Origin: Bacillus sp. MM2020_4
GTDB taxonomy: Bacteria > Bacillota > Bacilli > Bacillales > Cytobacillaceae
Reading direction: 5' to 3'
Length of the DNA: 64,000 bases
Assembly (NCBI RefSeq): GCF_011250555.1
Contig: NZ_JAANMZ010000009.1
Location: 33,710 to 97,709 of the forward strand
A program made the position numbers and the translations under genes. Within the stretch, counting starts at the first letter, position 1. Each line of letters begins with the position of its first letter. Under the pieces are notes generated by a model that saw only the letters and a list, made by a program, of their open reading frames with translations, was not told the origin of the DNA and did not search any database. Shown here piece by piece: positions 8,094 through 15,917 of the stretch.

Positions 8094-9784
8094 CCTCTTT
8101 TCAACTTCGACAAACCTTTTTGCTCCAAGTTTGTTAAAGTACCTGGAGCAAAGAATTCGTTCGTAGAACGAAACCTGTCTATATCAAAAAGATCTGATTG
8201 ATAGAACGCACAAACACGAACATCTTTCAGGATTTTAGAAATATATGCCCACTGCGCCCAATGATGCATACCAGTTATCTTCTCCGGTAAAAGTGCATGC
8301 AATACTGGTGGGAGTATCTCTTCAAAACCTAGTGCCCTCCGGGCTATAACAAAACTAGCCGCTTCATGAATGGATATTCCAAATCGCTTCATGTATTTCA
8401 TTTTTCCTATTTGACTTGTATATGCAGGGTTTACTTCAAATACTTCCACACCCATTTTTACAGCTCTTGATTGAATGGCAGAAATCATTTTGTTATAGGC
8501 AAACATAGACATCATCATGTTTCTCTTCTTATTGCCATAAGCACTTGAAACTTTTGATTTAGTCGTATCCAATTTTTCAAGAGCAATCGGTTTGTTTTCG
8601 CGAAAAGCTGCGTTTACCACTTCAATCGCTTCAACCTCAATAACTTTCGTAATTTGATTGGATAATTTTCCTAGAATCTCAAATTTTAGCGACCATGAAG
8701 AAATAAGTTGGCCCTTATTGTTCACATTTGAAATGGCAAAATGGTCAACGTTACAATCTATACCAATAATTCCGTCCGCTTTAGAATAATTTACAAATTC
8801 ATTTTTTTCTTCAGTAATAATGCATTTGAATATGTAATATTCGCCATGATCTTCGATAGACCAAGCGATTGGTTTTCCGTACTGCTTTTTATTTTTGCAA
8901 TTTTTTTGAATAGAAATTGCTGCTTCAACTTTTTCTTGTCCATAGGGGAAAGAAATTTCTTTGACTTCAACTAACACACCTGAAGGAGTTTTATAAGTTA
9001 AGGAGTGGGTTTCAATATCGTAGTTAAAAACAAAGTTTCCAGAAGCAGCATCTTTACGTCCAGATATAACCATTGTCTTGTACCGAGAATCGTTCCATTT
9101 ATTAGTCCACTTTTCGTGATTACTCTTATAGATATCCATGGTGTATTGCAATTTAAATAATTTCTTGGTACCAAAAACAACGCTTGAAATTACTGTTTTC
9201 AAACGTTTTAATTGTTCTTCAAACTTATGTAACTTGAAAGTCAAAAAACCGATTTTAGTGTTTGTCCGACTAACTTGAATATCCAAATAAGCATGCTCAA
9301 ATTGATAAGCATGATAATAGATATCTGTTTTCTTTTTAAATTGCACCACAAAATAATTCCCTAATTTTTGTTCTCTAGATTTTTGAGGGAAGGATGGTTT
9401 TCCGTTAACAAAACTTGATTTCATTTTTTTCAACTTACTAAGTTTTGTTTTTTCACTTTTTAGCTTCTTTTTAACAGATTTAATCTGTTCTTCTTTATTT
9501 GCAATATAGAGTTTGTTTAACTCTGTTAAAGACTTTTGTTTTGCATTTGCTTCTTGAAGGGCGCAATTTGCAAAATAATCATCAAGTTGAAATTTTTCCT
9601 TTATAGTGAGGTGAAGGGATTTATTTCGTTTGCTTTTTCCTGACCTTTTCTCTTTTACCAACGTGTTAAATGAAAAATGTTTAGCTTTATTGAACAAAAA
9701 AAGGGCATGACTGGTAGCGTCAACAAACTTTTTATCCAATGTATTTTTATATACACGATTTGTAAAGTATGCATTTGTACCCAT
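8078..9784 (-). CDS. TnpB-related protein of IS200/IS605 type
   Basis: A 568-residue TnpB-related nuclease-like protein. Residues about 80-200 are Lys/Glu-rich and probably coiled. The RuvC fold is split: motif I GIDCNVDHFAI (D343), motif II ALEKLD (E403), then NPAYTSQIGKMKYMKRFG and motif III SIHEAASFVIARR, where His473 stands where canonical TnpB has Asp. The usual CxxC...CxxC zinc finger between II and III is missing. No TnpA is nearby, so the element is non-autonomous or domesticated. Its own promoter and an AAAGGAGC site precede the ATG. Family assignment is secure; activity is uncertain. Confidence 0.85.
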   Translation of the reverse strand: MGTNAYFTNRVYKNTLDKKFVDATSHALFLFNKAKHFSFNTLVKEKRSGKSKRNKSLHLTIKEKFQLDDYFANCALQEANAKQKSLTELNKLYIANKEEQIKSVKKKLKSEKTKLSKLKKMKSSFVNGKPSFPQKSREQKLGNYFVVQFKKKTDIYYHAYQFEHAYLDIQVSRTNTKIGFLTFKLHKFEEQLKRLKTVISSVVFGTKKLFKLQYTMDIYKSNHEKWTNKWNDSRYKTMVISGRKDAASGNFVFNYDIETHSLTYKTPSGVLVEVKEISFPYGQEKVEAAISIQKNCKNKKQYGKPIAWSIEDHGEYYIFKCIITEEKNEFVNYSKADGIIGIDCNVDHFAISNVNNKGQLISSWSLKFEILGKLSNQITKVIEVEAIEVVNAAFRENKPIALEKLDTTKSKVSSAYGNKKRNMMMSMFAYNKMISAIQSRAVKMGVEVFEVNPAYTSQIGKMKYMKRFGISIHEAASFVIARRALGFEEILPPVLHALLPEKITGMHHWAQWAYISKILKDVRVCAFYQSDLFDIDRFRSTNEFFAPGTLTNLEQKGLSKLKRGKTAS

Positions 9785-9815
9785 TTGTTATGCTCCTTTG
9801 GAAATCATTTATATA

Positions 9816-9845
9816 TTCCATTATAACAGAATATACGTTCGACCT
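9816..9845 (-). promoter_or_regulatory. Promoter of the TnpB-like gene
   Basis: On the minus strand TTGGAG and TATAAT are separated by about 18 bases, roughly 30 bases upstream of the ribosome binding site. The -10 lies inside a small dyad (TATATTC/GAATATA). Confidence 0.5.
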
Positions 9846-9997
9846 CCAACGAAAACTCTCCTTCGGACGGGCGATTCATCCCCTCCCTACTCATTGGGCT
9901 TCGCCCTTCACACTCCTTGAGGAAGGGGTCTTCTCGCCCAAAACGATAAAGTCAAGGGTCAGTCATTTAAGCACAGTGCTTAATGGGCTGACCTTTT
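9840..9997 (+). ncRNA. Structured IS605 right-end / omegaRNA-like sequence
   Basis: A nested fold is visible on the plus strand: GGGCGA (9869) pairs with TCGCCC (9934), CCCCTCC with GGAAGGGG inside it, and GGGCTTCGCCC forms a central hairpin. This matches the GGGCGATTCATCCCC...TCTCGCCC pattern I associate with IS605-family right ends and omegaRNA scaffolds. It lies beside the 5' end of the TnpB-like gene on the opposite strand, where canonical tnpB elements have it at the 3' end. A strong plus-strand terminator follows at 9957. Whether it is transcribed is inference. Confidence 0.4.
9957..9997 (+). terminator. Strong plus-strand terminator upstream of lia operon
   Basis: GGTCAG/CTGACC outer stem and TTAAGCA/TGCTTAA inner stem with a 3-base loop, then TTTTCT. 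No protein-coding gene on the plus strand precedes it within 1.9 kb. Confidence 0.8.
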
Positions 9998-10100
9998 CTA
10001 CGTCTTAAGTCCGATATAAAAATCAAGCTCTAGCGCAATTATGAAAAGCGGTGGAAAAAGGTAAGATGAAATCAAGATAAAGAAAGGAGTGAAAAACAAA

Positions 10101-10445
10101 ATGAAAAAATTTGGTTTATTGGTTGCTGGGGGGATCGCAGCTGTCATCTTACTTTCAACAATTGGTCCAATGGTGGGGTTACTTGTCAGCCTAGTGCTCC
10201 TGTACTTCATCTTCAAACAATTTTTAAAAACTACATCTATAGGTGGAAAAATTGGTCTTGGGATCGTCGGTTTCATTGTCCTCATGGCCTCCATCCATAA
10301 CGTCCCGGCCATCATTGGCGTGGCAGCAGCCTATGTGCTTCTCCTTGTATATAAAAAATGGAATGAGAGCAAACACACGAAAATGAAAGAAGAATCTGAC
10401 CCATTTGTCAATTTTGAAAAACAATGGAATGAATTAAAAAATTAA
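10101..10445 (+). CDS. liaI: LiaI-like membrane protein
   Basis: A 114-residue protein with two hydrophobic blocks (about 4-36 and 48-80) and a cytosolic tail ending FVNFEKQWNELKN, like LiaI of B. subtilis. LiaI is the membrane anchor that recruits LiaH under envelope stress. The ATG at 10101 is preferred to the in-frame GTG at 10089 because AAAGGAG sits 12-18 bases before the ATG and overlaps the GTG. First gene of the lia operon; liaH starts 24 bases after its stop. Confidence 0.82.
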   Translation: MKKFGLLVAGGIAAVILLSTIGPMVGLLVSLVLLYFIFKQFLKTTSIGGKIGLGIVGFIVLMASIHNVPAIIGVAAAYVLLLVYKKWNESKHTKMKEESDPFVNFEKQWNELKN

Positions 10446-10469
10446 TATAAATTAAAGGAGAGAATAACG

Positions 10470-11114
10470 ATGACAAACTTATTTACGAGAATTAAAAATA
10501 CTATTACAGCTGATCTGCATGAGGCAATGGATCAAAAAGAAAAGAAAAATCCAATTGCACTGCTTAATCAATACCTTCGTCAATGTGAGCAGGAAACAGA
10601 GAAGGTAAGAAAGTTATTGGAACGTCAATATACATTGAAGGATGAATTTACGAGAGAATATCATCAAGCGGCGGAATTAGCTGAAAAAAGAAAATTCCAA
10701 GCAGAAATTGCTTCTAAAGCAGGGGAAACGGAGCTAAATCAATTCGCTTCAGCAGAACATCAGCAATATGCCGACAGGGCAAGCCGCTTACGTGCATCAC
10801 TTGAACAGGTAAAAGAGCAGCTTGGGGACTTAGAAAGAAAATATGAAGAAATGAAGCACAAGCTAAAAGATATGAACCTAAGAAGGATGGAATTAATGGG
10901 CCGTGAAAATGTAACCCGTGCGAACCTTCGTATCAACCAAGTGCTTGATTCCAATACGTATTCAGATAAATCCTACTCAAAATTTAAGGACATTGAAAAC
11001 TATTTGGATCGCTTAGAGCATCAAGTGAACAGCTCCTTCTACCGCAACACCATCGATTCACGAATTGCTCAACTAGAAAAAGACATGAAATTGGAAGAAA
11101 GCAAGTCCATTTAA
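10470..11114 (+). CDS. liaH: LiaH, PspA/IM30 family protein
   Basis: A 214-residue, almost wholly alpha-helical coiled-coil protein. The start (LFTRIKNTITADLHEAMDQKE, NPIALLNQYLRQ) is diagnostic for PspA/IM30. Such proteins form large rings or rods at the cytoplasmic face of damaged membranes and preserve membrane integrity. It sits between liaI and liaF, as expected for the target of LiaSR signalling. An AAAGGAGAG site precedes the ATG. Confidence 0.92.
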   Translation: MTNLFTRIKNTITADLHEAMDQKEKKNPIALLNQYLRQCEQETEKVRKLLERQYTLKDEFTREYHQAAELAEKRKFQAEIASKAGETELNQFASAEHQQYADRASRLRASLEQVKEQLGDLERKYEEMKHKLKDMNLRRMELMGRENVTRANLRINQVLDSNTYSDKSYSKFKDIENYLDRLEHQVNSSFYRNTIDSRIAQLEKDMKLEESKSI

Positions 11115-11134
11115 TAAGTAAAAATGGTATTCTT

Positions 11135-11161
11135 AAGAGGCGTAGTCATTCTGCGTCTCTT
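11135..11161 (+). terminator. Weak attenuator between liaH and liaF
   Basis: AAGAGGCG/CGTCTCTT hairpin (one G-T pair) followed by a T-poor tail. It would reduce liaF-S-R expression relative to liaI-H. Confidence 0.45.
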
Positions 11162-11198
11162 ATCTATATCAAATTCAATAAAAAGGGAGGGTGGGCTG

Positions 11199-11933
11199 AT
11201 GTTTAAAAATGAAAAAAACGATTATATTGGATGGCTGGTTATTGTCGGTATTGTCATTCTGCTCCTAGAGATTTTATTTTTTAACAGAGGGCTGATATTC
11301 TCTCTTTTTATTTCAGGCGGAATGATTTATCTCGGACGTAAAAAGACGGGAAGAAGATTAGGCAAACTCCTTTTTATCGGCGGGATTATTTTCTTTGTTC
11401 TTAGTATCGTCAATATGATGACGTTCAAATTTTTGTTATTAGCGATTTTATTGCACTTTTTCATCCAGTTTTTAAGTTCTAAAAAGCAGCCTAAAAAAAT
11501 ATCACCTGAAATCGTTACACCGGAACCCGCTCAGCAAGACGAAACCTTGATTAAATCGGAGCCGTTGTTTGGAAATATTTTCATTGGGCAACAAAAAACG
11601 CCCGATACTGTTTATGACTGGAAGGATGTCAATATTCAGACTGGAATCGGTGATACCATCATTGATCTCAGCCTTACGATGCTGCCCAAGGGGGAAACGG
11701 TGATTTTCGTGCGAAATATCATCGGTAATATCCAGATTCTTGTCCCCTATGAAATTGATGTCAGTATCCATCATTCTGGTGTAATTGGCTCGACAACTGT
11801 TTTCGGCAAACATGAATCGAAGATGTTTAATCAAGTGTTTCAGTTGAAAACACCTAGTTATGATCAATCTGAACAAAAGGTGAAGATTTTTACTTCACTT
11901 GTCGTGGGGAATTTAGAGGTGAGCCGGATATGA
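11199..11933 (+). CDS. liaF: LiaF, inhibitor of LiaRS signalling
   Basis: A 244-residue membrane protein. Hydrophobic segments fill roughly the first 95 residues; a soluble beta-rich C-terminal domain follows (VNIQTGIGDTIIDLS, GNIQILVPYEIDV, GSTTVFG), typical of the LiaF/DUF2154 family. LiaF keeps LiaS inactive without stress. ATG 11199 is chosen because AAGGGAGGGTG is just upstream and the earlier frame opening at 11124 has none. The stop overlaps the liaS start by four bases (ATGA), indicating translational coupling. Confidence 0.88.
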   Translation: MFKNEKNDYIGWLVIVGIVILLLEILFFNRGLIFSLFISGGMIYLGRKKTGRRLGKLLFIGGIIFFVLSIVNMMTFKFLLLAILLHFFIQFLSSKKQPKKISPEIVTPEPAQQDETLIKSEPLFGNIFIGQQKTPDTVYDWKDVNIQTGIGDTIIDLSLTMLPKGETVIFVRNIIGNIQILVPYEIDVSIHHSGVIGSTTVFGKHESKMFNQVFQLKTPSYDQSEQKVKIFTSLVVGNLEVSRI

Positions 11934-12979
11934 GTACGACGGGGCGTCAAATTGTCTGGAGTGTCGGTTTCTCCTTCCTCATCGCCATCATCATTGGAGC
12001 CGTTTTTATTTTTGTCTTCCCCTTACACACCTGGTCGGAATTATGGAATAAGCATTTCATGGATATTCCAATCGTTATTTTTGTTCCTGCTTTTAGCATC
12101 GCGATAGGAATCCTATTAGGTGGGGCGCAAGGCTTTTTTTGGCGAAAGCAGTTTCTCAGTATTGAACACTCTTTGCACCAATTAGAAGAAGGTCGTTCGT
12201 TGGAAATGAAAGAAAAGCCTCCCGTTACGGAAATGCAAGTGATTGCCGAGCGGATTGATAAAATTGGTAAACAAATGTCAGAACAGGCGAAGCTCTCACA
12301 ACGATTAGCGACCGAAAAAGTAGAAGACCAGGAAGCAAGAATTCAGGAAATCATCGAACAGGAACGGAATCGTCTTGCACGTGAGCTCCATGATTCTGTA
12401 AGCCAGCAATTATTTGCCGCATCCATGATGATGTCTGCGATTAATGAAACGAGGGGGCAGCCTGAAAATGATCGTGAAGCCAAGCAATTGAAGCTGGTAG
12501 AAGAGATGATTCATCAATCCCAGCTTGAAATGCGGGCATTGCTTTTACACTTACGTCCGGTCGCCTTAAAGAATAAAACGCTGCAAGAAGGAATTGAAGA
12601 GCTTTTAATCGAATTATCTCAAAAGGTAACAATGGATATTAAATGGAAGGTGGAAGCTTTTCCGTTAGATAAAGGGGTAGAAGATCATCTTTTCCGTATT
12701 TTGCAAGAGTCCGTCTCAAATACCTTAAGGCATTCCAAGGCAGGTATGCTAGAGGTCCTACTGGTTAAACGGGATGACCTTGTCATCCTAAGGATTGTTG
12801 ATGACGGAATTGGCTTTGAGGTAAACGAAATGAAAGCGGGTTCCTATGGGATGCAAAATATGCATGAGCGCGCTGTTGAAGTAGGCGGTACATTGAAAGT
12901 AATTAGTGTTAAAAATAAAGGAACGAGGCTCGAAGTGAAAGTTCCGGTGATGATTAATGGAGATGGTGACAATGATTAG
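11930..12979 (+). CDS. liaS: LiaS sensor histidine kinase
   Basis: A 349-residue kinase. Two membrane segments (about 8-31 and 45-68) flank a short extracytoplasmic loop, the intramembrane-sensing type. The NarL-class phospho-acceptor box [18 protein letters not shown] is at about residue 145, and HATPase motifs follow ([30 protein letters not shown]). It phosphorylates LiaR when cell-wall antibiotics disturb the envelope. It overlaps liaF upstream and liaR downstream. Confidence 0.92.
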   Translation: MSTTGRQIVWSVGFSFLIAIIIGAVFIFVFPLHTWSELWNKHFMDIPIVIFVPAFSIAIGILLGGAQGFFWRKQFLSIEHSLHQLEEGRSLEMKEKPPVTEMQVIAERIDKIGKQMSEQAKLSQRLATEKVEDQEARIQEIIEQERNRLARELHDSVSQQLFAASMMMSAINETRGQPENDREAKQLKLVEEMIHQSQLEMRALLLHLRPVALKNKTLQEGIEELLIELSQKVTMDIKWKVEAFPLDKGVEDHLFRILQESVSNTLRHSKAGMLEVLLVKRDDLVILRIVDDGIGFEVNEMKAGSYGMQNMHERAVEVGGTLKVISVKNKGTRLEVKVPVMINGDGDND

Positions 12980-13604
12980 AGTGGTATTTGTTGATGACCA
13001 TGAGATGGTGAGGATTGGTGTGTCCTCCTATTTATCAGCACAGCCAGACATTGAAGTTGTCGGTGAAGCGGCTGATGGAAAAAGAGGTGTAGAACTTGCA
13101 CTCGAACTTCGCCCTGATATTATTCTCATGGATTTAGTGATGAAGGAAATGGATGGAATTGAGGCAACAAGGCAGATCATTGAACAATGGCCTGAGGCAA
13201 AGGTTATTATCGTAACAAGCTTTTTAGACGATGAAAAGGTCTATCCTGCGCTTGAAGCCGGAGCAACCAGCTATATGCTGAAGACTTCCAAAGCAGGTGA
13301 AATCGCCAACGCTGTCCGCGCTACATACCATGGGCAATCCGTCCTTGAACCGGAAGTGACTGGAAAAATGATGGTGAAAATGCGCCAAAAGAATACCCAT
13401 CTGCCACATGAAGACCTAACAAGTCGGGAATTGGAAATTTTGCTATTGATGGCAGAGGGGAAAACCAACCAGGATATTGCGGATCAATTATTTATCGCCC
13501 TAAAAACGGTTAAAACCCATGTCAGCAATATTTTAAGCAAGCTAAGTGTACAAGACCGAACGCAAGCTGTCATCTATGCGTTTAAACATTCATTAATAAA
13601 ATAA
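12972..13604 (+). CDS. liaR: LiaR response regulator
   Basis: A 210-residue NarL/FixJ regulator: acidic pocket VFVDDHEM, phospho-acceptor Asp in [13 protein letters not shown], Lys in YMLKTSKAG, and a C-terminal LuxR-type helix-turn-helix ([21 protein letters not shown]). It should activate liaI when phosphorylated. The start at 12972 overlaps the liaS end by eight bases and has GGAG ahead; the frame opens slightly earlier at 12957. Last gene of the operon, followed by a terminator. Confidence 0.92.
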   Translation: MIRVVFVDDHEMVRIGVSSYLSAQPDIEVVGEAADGKRGVELALELRPDIILMDLVMKEMDGIEATRQIIEQWPEAKVIIVTSFLDDEKVYPALEAGATSYMLKTSKAGEIANAVRATYHGQSVLEPEVTGKMMVKMRQKNTHLPHEDLTSRELEILLLMAEGKTNQDIADQLFIALKTVKTHVSNILSKLSVQDRTQAVIYAFKHSLIK

Positions 13605-13612
13605 AACCCTTC

Positions 13613-13649
13613 AACCTTCCATGCGAAAATTTGGAAGGTTTTATTTTTT
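13613..13649 (+). terminator. Terminator of the lia operon
   Basis: AACCTTCC/GGAAGGTT stem with a 12-base loop, then TTATTTTTTG. Confidence 0.75.
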
Positions 13650-13659
13650 GAAAAAGCAA

Positions 13660-13689
13660 TTGAAAATTCTTCTCAATTACTGTTATTAT
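13660..13689 (+). promoter_or_regulatory. Promoter of efeO-efeB-efeU
   Basis: TTGAAA and TATTAT separated by 18 bases, directly left of the Fur box, so bound Fur would cover the start point. Confidence 0.6.
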
Positions 13690-13690
13690 A

Positions 13691-13709
13691 GATAATGAAA
13701 ATCATTATC
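13691..13709. promoter_or_regulatory. Fur box
   Basis: GATAATGAAAATCATTATC matches the classical 19-base Fur consensus GATAATGATAATCATTATC at 18 of 19 positions. It predicts iron repression of the efe genes. Confidence 0.9.
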
Positions 13710-13744
13710 ATTACAAATATGATTTATGGGGGAATTACATACAT

Positions 13745-14593
13745 ATGAAACTAGTGAAAGTATCAGGAATTTTATTATTATCTAGCAGTCTTTTATTTGG
13801 ATGTTCAAATACGGATAAAACGGCAACAACAGAAAAGGTAAAAGAAACAAAGAATACAGCATCCGAAGTACTAAAAGGGGTAACAGATGAATACCGTCAA
13901 TATGCAATAGGGGAAATTGAAGAGTTTGTAAAAGCAACAGAGGCTTTTACGACTGCAGTAAAAAACGGTGAAATTGATAAAGCGAAGGCGCTTTATGGAC
14001 CGGCACGAATGCATTATGAGCGTGCAGAACCGATAGCAGAAGTGTTCGGCGACCTTGATCCGAAAATTGATGCCCGGGAAGGTGATGTTCCTGAAGCAGA
14101 ATGGGGCGGTTACCACCGGATTGAAAAGGGTTTATGGATGGAAAACACAACCAAGGGATATGAGCAATATGCTGACCAGCTGATGAAAGATGTGAATCTA
14201 TTACGAGCGAAGGTAGATACGGTTGAGGTTACACCCGATTTGCTAATCACGGGGGCAGTGGATCTCTTAAATGAGGTATCCACTTCAAAAGTTACAGGTG
14301 AAGAAGATCGTTATTCACATACGGATTTATATGATTTTGCTGCGAATGTAGAAGGGGCAGAAAAGATTTACCAACTATTAACTCCGGAATTAAAGAAAAA
14401 GAATGAAGACCTTTCAAAGGAAATTCAAACACGTTTTGATGAGATTTATCGTTTATTAAACCAGCAAAAAAATGGTGATGCCTACAAGCTTTATACCGAA
14501 TTATCAAAGGAACAAGTGAAGGAGTTTAGCCAGGCGATTGATGCGCTTGCAGAACCGTTGTCACAAATAGGAATTGTTACGGAGGCGTCTTAA
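13745..14593 (+). CDS. efeO: EfeO/EfeM-type iron uptake lipoprotein
   Basis: A 282-residue lipoprotein: signal peptide with lipobox LLFGC (Cys about 20), a short linker, then an imelysin/EfeO-M75 domain with the HxxE metal motif in WGGYHRIEKGLW. It has no cupredoxin domain, as in B. subtilis YwbM. It should capture ferric or ferrous iron outside the membrane and hand it to EfeB and EfeU. First gene of the Fur-controlled cassette; efeB starts immediately after its stop. Confidence 0.88.
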   Translation: MKLVKVSGILLLSSSLLFGCSNTDKTATTEKVKETKNTASEVLKGVTDEYRQYAIGEIEEFVKATEAFTTAVKNGEIDKAKALYGPARMHYERAEPIAEVFGDLDPKIDAREGDVPEAEWGGYHRIEKGLWMENTTKGYEQYADQLMKDVNLLRAKVDTVEVTPDLLITGAVDLLNEVSTSKVTGEEDRYSHTDLYDFAANVEGAEKIYQLLTPELKKKNEDLSKEIQTRFDEIYRLLNQQKNGDAYKLYTELSKEQVKEFSQAIDALAEPLSQIGIVTEAS

Positions 14594-15886
14594 TTGACAG
14601 AGAATACGAACACACAAAATGACTCTGTTCTTAAAGGAACAAAGATATCAAGAAGGGATATCCTTAAAACAGCCGGTGTGGGTGGTGTAGGTGTAATCCT
14701 CGGTGCATCAGGACTTGGTGGTTTGCTTTCGCTTAAAGAGGGGAATGCGGCGACACTAAATTCAAAGGAAATCATCCCGTTTTATGGCGAGCATCAAGGT
14801 GGAATCACAACAAAAACTCAGAATCATGTATATTTTGTTTCCTTAGATGTGACAACTTCCAAAAAAGCGGAACTAGTGAAACTATTTAAGGATTGGACAA
14901 AGGCGGCTGCATTGTTAACAGAAGGAAAGGCCGTTGGAGAGCTTTCAAGCAATGAATTTCTCCCGCCAAAGGATACAGGTGAAGCAGCGGGTTTATCACC
15001 ATCTAATTTAACGATTACCTTTGGTGTTGGCCCCAGTCTTTTTGTGAGAGACAACCAAGATCGTTTTGGACTAAAACAAAAGCAGCCAAAGGAATTAGTC
15101 GATCTTCCTAAATTTCCACTTGATGCATTAGAAGAGGCATGGACTGGCGGTGATTTATGTATTCAAGCATGTGCCGATGATTTGCAGGTAGCTTTCCATG
15201 CCGTGAGGAATCTAATTCGGATTGCTCGGGGCAAGGCGGCATTGCGTTGGGCGCAAACAGGCTTCCAACGAACAAAACAAGCTGATCCAAAAGAGGAAAC
15301 ACCGAGGAATTTGTTTGGCTTCAAAGATGGTTCAGCAAACCCGGATGTAAAAAGTGAAAAGCAAATGAATGAACATGTTTGGGTACAGCCTGGGGACGGT
15401 CCTAATTGGTTAGTGAACGGCAGTTACCTTGTTGTTCGCCGGATTCAAATGTTTATTGAAGTATGGGATCGGTCAACATTGAAAGAACAAGAGAAAACCT
15501 TTGGCCGCTACCGTGATAGCGGAGCGCCGCTTGGACAAAAAGATGAGTTTGAGCAATTGGACTTTGAGAAGAAAACAGAACAAGGTGAATACATCATACC
15601 TGTTGATTCACATACGAGACAATCACATGGAGATGGTTCTCAGAAAATTCTCCGTCGGGCATACTCCTACTCTGATGGGATGGACGTGAAAACAGGCAGC
15701 TTTGATGCAGGGCTTTTATTCCTTTGCTTCCAGCGGACACCGAGTAAACAATTTATCCCTATCCAAAATAGGTTAGCTAAAGTGGATAAACTAAATGAAT
15801 ATACATCGCACAGAGGTAGTGCTATTTTTGCATGCCTACCGGGAGCAAGACAAGGTGGATTTATAGGTGAGACCCTTTTTCATTAA
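14594..15886 (+). CDS. efeB: EfeB, DyP-type haem peroxidase, Tat-exported
   Basis: A 430-residue DyP peroxidase. The N-terminus carries a twin-arginine signal (SRRDILKTAGVGG) for folded export. The DyP fingerprint GFKDGSANP and the region SHGDGSQKILRRAYSYSDG around the proximal haem ligand are present. In the EfeUOB system it oxidises Fe(II) to Fe(III) for the permease, as YwbN does in B. subtilis. The TTG start has GGAGG about 10 bases ahead, inside the end of efeO. Confidence 0.92.
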   Translation: MTENTNTQNDSVLKGTKISRRDILKTAGVGGVGVILGASGLGGLLSLKEGNAATLNSKEIIPFYGEHQGGITTKTQNHVYFVSLDVTTSKKAELVKLFKDWTKAAALLTEGKAVGELSSNEFLPPKDTGEAAGLSPSNLTITFGVGPSLFVRDNQDRFGLKQKQPKELVDLPKFPLDALEEAWTGGDLCIQACADDLQVAFHAVRNLIRIARGKAALRWAQTGFQRTKQADPKEETPRNLFGFKDGSANPDVKSEKQMNEHVWVQPGDGPNWLVNGSYLVVRRIQMFIEVWDRSTLKEQEKTFGRYRDSGAPLGQKDEFEQLDFEKKTEQGEYIIPVDSHTRQSHGDGSQKILRRAYSYSDGMDVKTGSFDAGLLFLCFQRTPSKQFIPIQNRLAKVDKLNEYTSHRGSAIFACLPGARQGGFIGETLFH

Positions 15887-15917
15887 TTGTTTCCCTTTTT
15901 ACAGAGGAGAGAGATAG

